From Marinobacter salinisoli (lineage in GTDB: Bacteria; Pseudomonadota; Gammaproteobacteria; Pseudomonadales; Oleiphilaceae), in assembly GCF_017301335.1 (NCBI RefSeq), contig NZ_CP071247.1, forward strand, positions 2,728,001-2,792,000: a stretch of 64,000 nucleotides of DNA, given 5' to 3'. A model generated the notes under the pieces. It was not told the DNA's origin. It saw nothing but the letters and a program-made list of their open reading frames with translations, and searched no databases. Position numbers and translations under genes: made by a program. Shown here one piece after another: positions 27,700 through 36,408 of this stretch. How positions within the stretch are numbered: position 1 is the first letter of the stretch; each line of letters begins with the position of its first letter.

Positions 27700-28399
27700 C
27701 GCTCTTCCTTCACAAGACTCTTAAAACTTTGCTATCCCAAGCCTGACCAAACCAAGACAATCCCACACAACAGGATACATGTAAAGCATTGTTTTTAAAG
27801 CAATATAATTATCGACATGGAATACTTCGCCGGGAAAGATCGTCTTTTCGCACTGGCATTCGGTTTTTTTAGCGCAGCAAAAAAAGGCTTTACGCGCAGA
27901 AAGTTTGCGCGTGGACGACGGTAGATCCTCGCGTCGGTTTCAAAATAAGGAAAGGCAAGAGAGATTGGCGAAGATATAACCATCCCCGAACTAGGCCCAG
28001 CTAGAGTTGAAAAGTCCGGCTTCTGTCGCGGGAATAGCTCGATAACCTGCATTGCGAGACTTATTGCTAGTCCATGTTTTTGGAATACTTCTGGCTCCTA
28101 GCCCACCCCCGGCGCTCCCCCGGCGCTTGAATGCACTATAGAGCAGTGTCTAAGCGTGAGAAGAATGGACAAATTCGAAACGAGTCGAGAGCGGGCATAT
28201 TCAAATGGGTAAAGAGCCAGAACAGTCAACCGAGGGTCCGCGGCCAATCATTCTGTGAGCATGTCATTCAGTCTGCTGAGGCGAACTGACAATTACGTGA
28301 TACTCCAAAGAGTTCAGAATAGCGGCGGTCACATGGGCCATTGACCCTGACCTCGTTTCAGTACCGCTCATTATAAAAAAGATCCGGCTTTCATTGCCG
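27700..28399. other. Region without a recognised gene
   Basis: About 700 bases with no credible coding sequence; the open frame at 27795-28052 lacks a ribosome site and family features. AT-rich near the HAD gene (probable promoter), with a GC-rich tract near 28100 (CCCCCGGCGC repeated). Confidence 0.5.
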
Positions 28400-28606
28400 C
28401 TACGGTAGACGGGAAATATCGTGTATTCGGGCATAGTCAGGCGGGGTTGACCACCCCAGTCCGGAGTGAGGTCTGACTTGATTGTAGAACGTTCTCCAGG
28501 AGCCAATCTTCTACTCGGCATCGATAAGTGACAGGACCCAGTTCTCGTTCAAACATTCCTGACGGAGTCTGCCGTTGAATGATTCCCAAATCGCATTGTC
28601 GGTGGG
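28400..28606 (-). pseudogene. IS3-family transposase (orfB) C-terminal remnant
   Basis: The reading frame gives PTDNAIWESFNGRLRQECLN, then ENWVLSLIDAE, an internal stop, and then TFYNQVRPHSGLGWSTPPDYA. These are the conserved DDE-domain end and RPHS...TP motif of IS3-group transposases. Only about 68 codons remain, with no orfA or clear terminal repeats, so the element is dead. Confidence 0.85.
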
Positions 28607-28758
28607 CTTGGCCAAGAGAAATCACTCTCTATCTGCTTCTCATAGGCCCAGCGCTCCCTGTCCTTGCTGGCATGCGGCCTCGATCGGTCCGCTGCTTAAC
28701 AGAAGCGGACATTGGGGCCCATCTAATAGATGTGGCCAAGGCTCCTAAATTCGACGCC

Positions 28759-29079
28759 TTAGGGATGGCTATGGAGATTTTGCACTTGCTCAGCTCTCCA
28801 TATTTGCTCACCTTCGTGGATCAGTAAGTATTTCAGCATTCCTTGGTTGCAGGCGAGCTTAAATCCTGAGCTTTTATCCCCATCTCCAAATGTCGACAAA
28901 AATGATACAGAGTCACACTTCACACCGAGTGTTCTGGCATTTATTACAACTAAATCTACGACCTTTTGATCAATGTGGGAGGGGAGGTTTTCCCAGTACT
29001 CAACCGGGACGTGTTTTGGCTGGGCAGAAGTGCAAAAAGGAAGTAAAAAGAAAATAATTCCCGCAAAGATACGTTGCAT
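28759..29079 (-). CDS. Small secreted protein, unknown function
   Basis: 106 residues with an N-terminal signal peptide (IFAGIIFFLLPFCTSAQ, cleavage near residue 19-20) and a mature domain with two Cys that could form a disulfide. No family recognised. One of a group of small exported proteins in this part of the island. Confidence 0.6.
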   Translation of the reverse strand: MQRIFAGIIFFLLPFCTSAQPKHVPVEYWENLPSHIDQKVVDLVVINARTLGVKCDSVSFLSTFGDGDKSSGFKLACNQGMLKYLLIHEGEQIWRAEQVQNLHSHP

Positions 29080-29297
29080 AAAATTCGGCCAACTGATTAA
29101 TTTGTGAGCAGATAAAGGGTTTTGACTTACAGATTTGATTGAAATTTCTGGGTTGATAGCAAAATGCTTGGGGAAACTATGTGCGCATTTTAGGAGGTCA
29201 GAATAGAGAGGGCAGCGCTATGGCAAATAGTCTTGTCCGAAAAACTGAGGACTTGTTACCAATTGCTTTGCCACCCTTCTCCCAGATCAGTAAGCCA

Positions 29298-29600
29298 CTA
29301 TTTCGAGTGTAATGCCTCGTTTCCAACCCAAATTCTTCTACCAGTAAGCTTGATCTCAACCTCGGAAGGGCCAGTAAGGTTGGCGTCAATCAACTGAACC
29401 GGGGTATCTCCCATCGTTATTTCGCAACCGCGTATCACTGAGCGATAGCCATCGACTAAGTGCTTTATTTGGGCCCGGTACGTCTTTTCTGTGTCACACA
29501 CCAGAGTGTCGTTCTCAACGAAGTATTCGGTTGCCAGGGTGGCAGCCGAGAACAGTGACAAACTGGCACCCAGTGTGAGGGTTTTTAGCAGCTTCAACAT
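29298..29600 (-). CDS. Small secreted protein, unknown function
   Basis: 100 residues from ATG 29600 (MLKLLKTLTLGASLSLFSAA, signal peptide with cleavage after ATLA). The mature part has two Cys (LVCDTEK, IRGCEIT) and a beta-rich pattern. No family recognised. Divergent from the exported protein at 29679. Confidence 0.6.
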   Translation of the reverse strand: MLKLLKTLTLGASLSLFSAATLATEYFVENDTLVCDTEKTYRAQIKHLVDGYRSVIRGCEITMGDTPVQLIDANLTGPSEVEIKLTGRRIWVGNEALHSK

Positions 29601-29678
29601 GCAATACATCCACTTTTGTTAAACATCAGCGCTCTTGGTAGAGTACTTTCTCATTTCCACTTAACACAAGGAGTTTTC

Positions 29679-30068
29679 ATGAAGCGTATTACTGCTGTTG
29701 CGCTGGGAGTAGCTATTTCTTGTTCGGCATTTGCGGGGACGCCAAGCAAACCTGGATTGTGTAAAGGCGCGATCGCAACCATGATGTACAAAGATCCAGA
29801 CATTATGACGGGAACCATGAAGGGGGAAGAGGCTTTCGTTAGCTATACGCGGTCTGACGGAGAACGCTTCGAAATGAAGTGCAAGTTCCCAAAGGACGGC
29901 TTGATAATCTGGGCTGGAAAAATTGATGGAAGCTGGGGCCGCTGGCGCGACAAGACCAGTGACTCGATTGTTACTTACACAGTTGCCGCTGACAAAACCA
30001 CTTTTAAGGAAAACATGGGGAACAAGGTCGTCGGCTCCAAGGCCATTGAAAATACCCGTCTTCAGTGA
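29679..30068 (+). CDS. Secreted protein with WGRWR-motif domain
   Basis: 129 residues: signal peptide (1-19, ending AFA) and a domain of about 105 residues with CKGAIAT, MKCKFP, IWAGKIDGSWGRWR and TYTV. The same domain forms the C-terminal half of the zinc-ribbon membrane protein at 30494. AAGGAG lies upstream of ATG 29679. Function unknown; the two Cys (in LCKGA and MKCKF) are conserved between the two proteins. Confidence 0.75.
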   Translation: MKRITAVALGVAISCSAFAGTPSKPGLCKGAIATMMYKDPDIMTGTMKGEEAFVSYTRSDGERFEMKCKFPKDGLIIWAGKIDGSWGRWRDKTSDSIVTYTVAADKTTFKENMGNKVVGSKAIENTRLQ

Positions 30069-30493
30069 GCGACAGATAATCCCCTATCTTATCTTGGAAA
30101 AGCTGGCTTTCTGGCCGGCTGGATTTAGATGAAGCAAATCTAGATTCACCCCCTCCATAGAAAAGCAGTCCTGGCGATGATCAGTCGCCAGGCTAAATTC
30201 TAGAATTTGTTTGGCTTGACCTTCCTTGATGAGTATTGCAGCTGCCCATGCCTCAATTTTTGTACGATAAAAGAGTCATCGGTAGAACCCATCGTTAATG
30301 CATGCGTTGATTACCGGTGGCCTGGCTGATTTGTGATCAGTTTGTGGCGTGAATATTTTCGTTACGCAAATGCCATTTAACTTGAGAACCCGAAAATATA
30401 GATTGGCTCCTTTCCGATTAGCTTATGGTCGCGAATACGAACAATCAGACCAGCCGCAAAATAACACATAAAGGTAAAAAAGGAGGTTCTCTC
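30069..30493. other. Intergenic region with hairpin
   Basis: About 425 bases with no gene. A perfect 8-bp inverted repeat CCTGGCGA / TCGCCAGG with a 7-base loop lies at 30170-30192; it is not followed by a T-run, so a protein site is as likely as a terminator. Confidence 0.5.
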
Positions 30494-31078
30494 ATGGCGG
30501 TTATCAACTGCGGGGAGTGTAAGGGTTTGGTGAGCACAAGCGCTAAGGCTTGCCCTCACTGCGGTGCCAAGCCTAAGGCATTTAAGCGAAATCCCATGTC
30601 AGCTAAGCAAAAACTCCAAGTGGTAGGAGTTGTCTTTGTGGTGCTGGTTCTATCTAATTTTATTCCAAAAGATAAAGGTCGCTCTGACGACTATGTGGAT
30701 TATCGTGAGGATAAAGCTGTTGCATTACCAGACTTTCCAGCTTCGCCAAGCAAAGACTTGGAACAAAAGATTTGTAAGGCATCTATAGCAACCGCATTTA
30801 CAAAGTCGCCAGATTCAATTTCGACTGAATTCAAATCAGGGATTGTAGAGTTATCTTATCGTAGAGAGTCAGATAATAGTTTATGGCGTTACCGGTGTAA
30901 TGTTGAGCATGAAGTGGTGGTTTGGGCAGGATTTATTGACGGAGATTGGGGACGCTGGAGAAACGCCCGGGGAGACGCGAAGATTACCTACAGCATTGTA
31001 GGCTCAGAAATAGAAATATCCGAGCAGTACCCGGGAGCGAAGGCGTCCATAAACTCATACAAGATGGCCGAGCTTTAA
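30494..31078 (+). CDS. Zinc-ribbon membrane protein with WGRWR-motif domain
   Basis: 194 residues: an N-terminal zinc ribbon (CGECKGLVS...CPHCG, residues 6-27), a membrane helix (about 40-60, LQVVGVVFVVLVLSNFI), a linker, and a domain like the secreted protein at 29679 (CKASIAT, YRCNVE, VVWAGFIDGDWGRWR, ITYSI). The orientation implied is ribbon inside and domain outside. GGAGG precedes ATG 30494. Function unknown. Confidence 0.78.
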   Translation: MAVINCGECKGLVSTSAKACPHCGAKPKAFKRNPMSAKQKLQVVGVVFVVLVLSNFIPKDKGRSDDYVDYREDKAVALPDFPASPSKDLEQKICKASIATAFTKSPDSISTEFKSGIVELSYRRESDNSLWRYRCNVEHEVVVWAGFIDGDWGRWRNARGDAKITYSIVGSEIEISEQYPGAKASINSYKMAEL

Positions 31079-31152
31079 TATCTATTGTAGATAAGCCACG
31101 TTATTTGGTCAGCATACACTGGCTGCCAAGTTGCGTGGCGGTGCCTATTCTA

Positions 31153-31170
31153 AATGTCCGCTTTGCGACC
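31153..31170 (+). repeat. 18-bp gene-following repeat, copy 1
   Basis: AATGTCCGCTTTGCGACC, 75 bases after the preceding stop. It extends to TAAATG... and ...CCGGTGC in common with copy 2. Confidence 0.85.
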
Positions 31171-31246
31171 GGTGCCTCCGCTTTTGCCCGGTAGAACCGC
31201 TTGCGGTTTAATGCGATTTCAACCTAATTAGCTGTTATGTGTCCAG

Positions 31247-31498
31247 ATGATTGAATTTCCAATTTCACAGATGGCAGCGCTGGTTCTCGATGAGAACTTC
31301 AAGTTATCGAATTTGCTGAAGTCTCAGATAAATAGCGCGCCGTCGAAGGCGGATATTTGGCGCCTGCGGTGCGAGAAAGAAGAGTTGCTTAAGCTACGAA
31401 CAGCCTTGTCCGAAATCATGAAACAAAATCTGGAATCACAAACTTCTCTGGCGTGGGTGCAGGAGGAGTTGGAAGAAGTTTGTGAGAAATACGCATAA
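31247..31498 (+). CDS. Small helical hypothetical protein
   Basis: 83 residues, predicted helical/coiled coil (ADIWRLRCEKEELLKLRTAL, then QTSLAWVQEELEEV). No family recognised and no clear ribosome site, so coding status is moderate. It lies between copies 1 and 2 of the 18-bp repeat, as a cassette would. Confidence 0.5.
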   Translation: MIEFPISQMAALVLDENFKLSNLLKSQINSAPSKADIWRLRCEKEELLKLRTALSEIMKQNLESQTSLAWVQEELEEVCEKYA

Positions 31499-31561
31499 CA
31501 AGTGACTATGGTGACATTGTCCCATTTTAGGGATTGTTAGGGGTATTGGTTGCCCATTTTA

Positions 31562-31579
31562 AATGTCCGCTTTGCGACC
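31562..31579 (+). repeat. 18-bp gene-following repeat, copy 2
   Basis: Identical 18-mer, 64 bases after the stop of the 83-residue gene; shares 25 bases in a row with copy 1. Confidence 0.85.
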
Positions 31580-31695
31580 GGTGCTTCCGTTTTTTGTGGC
31601 AAGGGACGTGGTTTCAATTGTGCAGTGATTCTGTTTGGACGCTGCGGGGTGATTGCTGCAAACTGCGAATTCAAATCAAAAGCTGTTCACTGAAA

Positions 31696-32166
31696 ATGAT
31701 TGATCGCAAAAAAATCGAAGGCGTACTCCCAGTCTTTCTCGAGTTAAGAGAAAAAGACGACTCAGCTATAAGCGTCGACCTGGAGCAAAGAGGCCTAAGC
31801 CGGGACGATGCCGAAAGAGTGTTGGCGTTTCTACCAAGTGCATTTTGCCGTATAGCTCTCAGTCATAAGTTCGACCTGAGCTTTCCTGATACTTATAAAG
31901 TCGAGGGGCTTGAGGGTGAGTTTCCATACAGGGATGAGCCCATATACAAGCTAGGAATCGAGATCGCCTCACAGATTTACCACGGTGAACCCGGCCTTTC
32001 AGAGGTCTTCAATAGCATCGTAACTCGGAGTGCTGAGTTCAATACAGTCAACAGCGCTTTAAACGAGGGAGCTGAGTTGGCCGGTGCCAGTCTTTCTCCA
32101 ACCAACTATTTTGGATATAAAACTCTAGGGAAAAAGCGCGGCCGATTCTCTCGATTTTTCAGTTAG
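31696..32166 (+). CDS. Hypothetical protein (156 residues)
   Basis: No family recognised. The N-terminal half is charged and helical (GVLPVFLELREKDDSAISV, a short HTH-like repeat LSRDDAERVLAFL); the C-terminus is basic (KKRGRFSRFF). ATG 31696 is chosen because the upstream extension runs through the 18-bp repeat. Soluble, no signal peptide. Confidence 0.65.
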   Translation: MIDRKKIEGVLPVFLELREKDDSAISVDLEQRGLSRDDAERVLAFLPSAFCRIALSHKFDLSFPDTYKVEGLEGEFPYRDEPIYKLGIEIASQIYHGEPGLSEVFNSIVTRSAEFNTVNSALNEGAELAGASLSPTNYFGYKTLGKKRGRFSRFFS

Positions 32167-32196
32167 CAAGGTGCGTTGGAAACTGGCTTTGGCATA

Positions 32197-32251
32197 ACCG
32201 CTAAAGTGCGCGACTCAGCTTTGTTTACAGTCGCCGCGCGGTTAAAGCGGT
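32197..32251. repeat. Imperfect hairpin resembling an attC recombination site
   Basis: ACCGCT pairs with AGCGGT, and inside it GCGCGAC pairs with GTCGC(c)GC with one extra unpaired C, around a 15-base loop. GCATAAC precedes and GTTAAAG lies in the 3' arm. This is the general plan of an integron attC (two box pairs, spacer, bulged base), but the cores do not fit RYYYAAC/GTTRRRY well. Confidence 0.4.
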
Positions 32252-32278
32252 CACAAATTCCAGACGATAGGCGTGGAT

Positions 32279-32848
32279 ATGAAGGATATAAAAATTGGCG
32301 ACTGGGTAACCTCGTATACCGCGGGGATCTGGCAAGTCTATCGTGTTATCGACGACTTCTATGAGTTGCGCTGGAGTCTACAAGAGGAGAAGAAAAAGTC
32401 TGATAGGACATTGATTTGTTCCAAGAGGTTGTTTAATAGCAAGTGGAAGCGTTCCTTCAGTTCTGAGTCATGCCATCATGTTTTTGTTGATTTGCTAAGT
32501 AGTGATGATGTTCGAAGAATCAGCGTGGAATTCAACAAAAATCCTAAGCTTCAAGAGGCGTTCGAAAAGTACGAGCCTAAAGACTCTAACCTTTTATCTG
32601 ATATAGGTTTCAGCCTGCCTGAATCCTATGACTATGATGATTTTGCTAAGGAAGTTGAAAGTCTTTTAGCAGGGCGAATAGCGCATGGATTAATAATGGA
32701 TGAAATTTTAGAGATTCTGGAAGGATCTGATGTTTTTCAATACAAAGGAAAGTATCCCCAGAACGCTAGAATCCAATTCTTCTGTCAGAATTACGAAATA
32801 AGTAGCTCTGAACTAATCTTTAGACGTTATCGAACTCTTAACTTTTAG
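32279..32848 (+). CDS. Hypothetical protein (189 residues)
   Basis: No family recognised. The N-terminus (KIGDWVTSYTAGIWQVYRVIDDF) looks like a small beta barrel of the kind found in cassette-encoded and immunity-type proteins. The C-terminal half is helical and acidic. ATG 32279 has AGGCG upstream; GTG 32273 is in frame. It follows the attC-like hairpin and precedes repeat copy 3. Confidence 0.65.
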   Translation: MKDIKIGDWVTSYTAGIWQVYRVIDDFYELRWSLQEEKKKSDRTLICSKRLFNSKWKRSFSSESCHHVFVDLLSSDDVRRISVEFNKNPKLQEAFEKYEPKDSNLLSDIGFSLPESYDYDDFAKEVESLLAGRIAHGLIMDEILEILEGSDVFQYKGKYPQNARIQFFCQNYEISSSELIFRRYRTLNF

Positions 32849-32921
32849 AGTTCCCGCTCAGTCGATCGAGATGGGCCCAAGAATCTGAGAAGCTGAGCCT
32901 TGGCATTGAGCGTCTAGATCC

Positions 32922-32939
32922 AATGTCCGCTTTGCGACC
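32922..32939 (+). repeat. 18-bp gene-following repeat, copy 3
   Basis: Identical 18-mer, 74 bases after the preceding stop. The surrounding sequence is unlike copies 1 and 2. Confidence 0.85.
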
Positions 32940-33133
32940 TTCGGGCTCTCAATTTGACCCGATAGAAGTAGACTGGGGCATTACCGCGTAAATCTTTGCA
33001 AAACTTCCAGCTTTCGTGAGTTATTTCCTCCATCCTCCCCCGTGGTTCCTGCAAGCTATGACCGAAAGGTAACCAGTCCATTCGGTAGGTCTACACTGAC
33101 TTCGGCGATGGCGGTGTGATCGGTTAAAAAAGG

Positions 33134-33745
33134 ATGGAAACGGACGTGCTGTATCGAATTCTCACCACGGTTTTGTTGTACACATGCTCTGCTTACTTGC
33201 CAGCCGGCAATCTCTACCATTGCAAGCAAGCCGACGGAAATATGTCCTTCCAGGATCGTCCCTGTAATGGTGAAACGCTAAAGATAGAATCATCGGCAAG
33301 TGGAGGCCCTCTATCCGAAGAGCAGGTTATCGCGGTGGTGGCCCGATTGACCGGTCGGGATGAAAGCGCCCTCGACGATCCCAAACTCAGACAAGCCGCT
33401 GAAGTATTGGTCGCTGTTGATGCGGGTAAAGCTTATGCCTTTACCAAAATTTACGGAGCTGCTGAACCCTATTGCGGGAACCAGATCAGTCGGGCACTCA
33501 TGCATTACAAAGACAAAGCCCACGACGTCATTTCTCTTGGTCAGTATTACTACAGCACGGGTCTGTACTTTCAAGTTGGGACAGACAGCGTAAGCCACTC
33601 GGGTAGTGAGTTAACGGCAGCGCTTAATGAAATGCTCGTTGAAGAACGCAAGAAGTATCAGTATGCCAATAAGATTGAGCTTGGTAAGCGTTGCAAGGCT
33701 GCCGTCCAGGCGCTTCGGTCCCTGACCACGATGTATGGCAATTAA
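33134..33745 (+). CDS. Exported DUF4124-domain protein
   Basis: 203 residues. A hydrophobic N-terminus (LTTVLLYTCSAYLPAG) acts as signal peptide or anchor, and is followed by LYHCKQADGNMSFQDRPC, the DUF4124 signature in which two Cys flank a short beta hairpin. The rest is helical with two more Cys. DUF4124 proteins are periplasmic and poorly understood. ATG 33134 and GTG 33146 are both possible starts. Confidence 0.75.
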   Translation: METDVLYRILTTVLLYTCSAYLPAGNLYHCKQADGNMSFQDRPCNGETLKIESSASGGPLSEEQVIAVVARLTGRDESALDDPKLRQAAEVLVAVDAGKAYAFTKIYGAAEPYCGNQISRALMHYKDKAHDVISLGQYYYSTGLYFQVGTDSVSHSGSELTAALNEMLVEERKKYQYANKIELGKRCKAAVQALRSLTTMYGN

Positions 33746-33802
33746 CACGATTAGCCCGCAAGGCCTAAAATTCGCGAAGTGGTGATGATGATTGATGCAC
33801 TC

Positions 33803-33820
33803 AATGTCCGCTTTGCGACC
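33803..33820 (+). repeat. 18-bp gene-following repeat, copy 4
   Basis: Identical 18-mer, 58 bases after the preceding stop. The 33746-34071 gap holds nothing else that I can recognise. Confidence 0.85.
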
Positions 33821-34071
33821 GCTGGGGCCTCTCAGGTTTCTAAACAAAAGCGGGTACAGAGTAGGGTAACCCTAAAAACTCTTTGCGAGATCAGCTGGCT
33901 TGCGGAGATCCGAGAAACAGAGACAATCGGCGTTTTGCCGTGCATTGCTTTCAAAGACTAAGTTTTTGACCAATGATTAATGTTAAGAAATGGCGGATGA
34001 TGTCCGTTTCTGCTCGGAGATATACGCCAATTGTCATCGAACTAGCTGTCAGCCAGCCAAGGGAGAGTTTA

Positions 34072-34551
34072 ATGAAATGGATTTTTACGTTGTTAGTGTT
34101 GGTATCTTGGTCGATTCCGGTGGCTTCCGAGACTCTACTTGCAGCCATATGTGATGAGCCGATCGGCCCGCGTATCGATATTAGGAAAGAGCCCCCCAAT
34201 GCAACAGAGGTTTCGATCCTCCGTTCAGAGGATAAGTATTCGGGAACCCATCCTTTCTTCACGATTGACTCGACTGATCCTAGAACGCTTCGATACAAGT
34301 GGGGTAATACAGATCTTGGTGGCGCAAGGCTGGATGAGCTAATCCCCCAAGCGGAGAAAACAGCCACTATCGTCATTGCAAATGAAAACGTGATATCTGG
34401 CGTTGAGGTATTCAGTAGCAACAGGGTTAGCGTTTTTACTCTACTCCCTAAAATGGGCAAAGGCGTGTTCACTGACCACTCATACACAACGGTATTGGGC
34501 GAAAATGTAAAAGCAGTTACTTTTACTTCCAACTGCCGGTTTATGAAATGA
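34072..34551 (+). CDS. Secreted hypothetical protein (159 residues)
   Basis: Signal peptide MKWIFTLLVLVSWSIPVASE (cleavage near 19), then a mostly beta mature domain with two Cys (AAICDEP near the N-terminus and SNCRF near the C-terminus) probably disulfide-bonded. No family recognised. AGGGAGA precedes ATG 34072; the open frame continues upstream without a ribosome site. Last gene of the small-gene row. Confidence 0.7.
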   Translation: MKWIFTLLVLVSWSIPVASETLLAAICDEPIGPRIDIRKEPPNATEVSILRSEDKYSGTHPFFTIDSTDPRTLRYKWGNTDLGGARLDELIPQAEKTATIVIANENVISGVEVFSSNRVSVFTLLPKMGKGVFTDHSYTTVLGENVKAVTFTSNCRFMK

Positions 34552-34711
34552 GCTAAGACCATAGATGATCACTGTTTTAGATTAACGGTGCAAAGCACCC
34601 TTAGCGACCGTAAGTTGCACGGTGATTGCATCGTGCCGTTAGTTTCCAGCGAAGCTTTTAGTGTCTCCATGAGCGGTCAACGGAATTTTCTACTCCCGAA
34701 CCGGAAAACCT

Positions 34712-34942
34712 CATGGACCAGCACTGCGCATTCTCGACTACATTCCCGATGAAGAAATTCATGCAGGGAGCCATCCGATCCGGCAGCGCATTGAGGAGTT
34801 AGAGAATCTTAGGGCGCACGTCTGCGGTCACATACACGAAGGGTACGGCAGGATAGAACGCGATGGAGTGATCTACGCGAACGTGAGCGCATGCGGTCAG
34901 CACTTCAAGATCACGAACGCTCCCGTAGTCATCGATATATAG
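34712..34942 (+). pseudogene. C-terminal fragment of an MPPED-type phosphoesterase
   Basis: Reads HGPALRILDYIP ... LRAHVCGHIHEGYGRIERDG ... PVVIDI and then a stop, matching the last third of the protein at 25244-25885 (HGPPRRLFDYVP, GHIHEGYGKQEKDG, AVVIDL). The N-terminal two thirds are missing, so it is inactive. It lies on the opposite strand to the intact gene. Confidence 0.85.
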
Positions 34943-34986
34943 TTCTTTCGAGCAGATATCGGTGAACTTCCAGGCTAAGGGTTTGG

Positions 34987-35024
34987 CCGGGGCAAGCCCC
35001 CGGAATTTAGGGCGCATTGCGCCC
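34987..35024. repeat. Two adjacent GC-rich hairpins
   Basis: CCGGGG / CCCCGG (34987-35003) and GGGCGC-ATT-GCGCCC (35010-35024) in the 295-base gene-free stretch between the phosphoesterase fragment and the first recombinase. They could end transcription coming from the cargo or be recombination-directionality sites. Confidence 0.6.
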
Positions 35025-35237
35025 CCTCTCTCAACTCAGGCCACACACCCGTCTTCTGACACGTCCCTCAGCTGTAGCTGCGCGCGGGCAATGATAGCCT
35101 CCACTACCCCACCCGGCAGCATACACATCAATCAGAGAGAAGACAGAGAACGACTCGGCCAGCGTCGCCCACGCCTCTAAGCCATTGCTCAAGCCAGTTC
35201 TGAGAACGATTACTCAAGGTTGTCCTAGAGCGAGAGT

Positions 35238-36257
35238 CTAAGCGACCGCAGCAAACACCTGTTCCTGCTGCTCAACGAAATCCGGCATATCTTGCTCAAT
35301 GATCTTTCCATAATGGCGATAAATCATCTGCTCCGATGTGTGGCCCAGTTGTCTTGCAATCCACGCAGCCGGAACTCCCTGAGTAAGCATTTGACTGGCC
35401 CAGGTGTGCCGACAGTTGTTCGGCGATCGGTAACGAACCCCCGCTTTGTTGAGCAAAGGACCTAAGAAGTACCGCGCGTAGTGACTATCGGTTTTGATCG
35501 GCTCGCCGGTATTGCTGTTCAGAAAAACGATCCGCAACCGTTGACGAGACTGGGTCCGATTGTCCTCGAGCGTGACGGAATAACTTCTTGTTAAGCGTGG
35601 CTTACCCGACAACGGCTGGAGAGAAAGAAGAAGATCCGCCGCGTGCTGCGGGAGCGAAATCACCCGGTCACTTGCACGATTCTTTGGCGTCTTGAATATT
35701 CCGTTGACCCGGGCGCGCCGGACGTGGAGCGTACGCCGGGCAAGATCAACGTCCTCCCAGGCAAGCGCCAACAACTCACTCACACGCAGTCCCGTGTACA
35801 GTCCAAGCTTGAGCATCGCCATTTCAGACACTTGCGCCCCAGGAACCGAGGTCATTTTGGCAATTTCCTCGCGGGTAAAGGGATCCGGGCCGGTGATCAC
35901 CGTCCGCAAGTTTTGCAGAGTCCGTGTGGGATCCTTGGGGATTTCTTCGTCTTCGACAAGCCCCCTGAAGACCCCTCGAAGCACAATCAGGTACTCGTTG
36001 ATGGTTTTGTTGCTATACCCACGCTTGTGCAGTTTCTCAATGAATCCTCTCACACAACGCGGTCTGATTGAGCACAGCTCCTGACGCTTGAAGTGCTTGT
36101 CAATCAACTTGGCTTTTGAACGATAACCCTTCACGGTCGTTTCCGACAGCTCGAGCGATTTGTTGTTTAGCCAGTCAACCAAGGCGGCTCCGATAGGGGT
36201 GGCAGAAAAGCCCTCGGCACGAGTGAAGTGCTGAAGGCGCTTGGTGGTACGTTTCAC
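35238..36257 (-). CDS. Tyrosine recombinase / integrase (first of two)
   Basis: 339 residues from GTG 36257 (GAGGA about 9 bases upstream); the frame is open to 36362 without a better start. A SAM-like core-binding domain (about 15-120, TVKGYRSKAKLIDKHF) precedes the catalytic domain with YTGLRVSELLAL (Arg), CRHTWASQML (His-x-x-x; Arg in CRH), LGHTSEQMIYRHY (His and nucleophile Tyr). All catalytic residues are visible. Together with the next gene it is beside the tRNA attachment site and should integrate or excise the island. Confidence 0.93.
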   Translation of the reverse strand: MKRTTKRLQHFTRAEGFSATPIGAALVDWLNNKSLELSETTVKGYRSKAKLIDKHFKRQELCSIRPRCVRGFIEKLHKRGYSNKTINEYLIVLRGVFRGLVEDEEIPKDPTRTLQNLRTVITGPDPFTREEIAKMTSVPGAQVSEMAMLKLGLYTGLRVSELLALAWEDVDLARRTLHVRRARVNGIFKTPKNRASDRVISLPQHAADLLLSLQPLSGKPRLTRSYSVTLEDNRTQSRQRLRIVFLNSNTGEPIKTDSHYARYFLGPLLNKAGVRYRSPNNCRHTWASQMLTQGVPAAWIARQLGHTSEQMIYRHYGKIIEQDMPDFVEQQEQVFAAVA

Positions 36258-36408
36258 TGAAGTTTCCTCATGTTTCAGCCAACACAGTAACCCCAAAAAA
36301 ATGCCAACGCAACTTTTTCCCTTTTTTTTCAGCATGTTACGTAAAGCATTTCCTTGACCCACTCACGAAAGCGCCGACCTCTCTGAAGGTTACCGCCCCC
36401 TATCCTCC

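Noticed and set aside
27795..28052. 85-residue open frame
   Set aside because: No ribosome site; the composition follows an intergenic AT/GC mosaic.
31153..33820. CRISPR array
   Set aside because: The 18-mers are hundreds to over a thousand bases apart with genes between them; no regular spacers and no cas genes.
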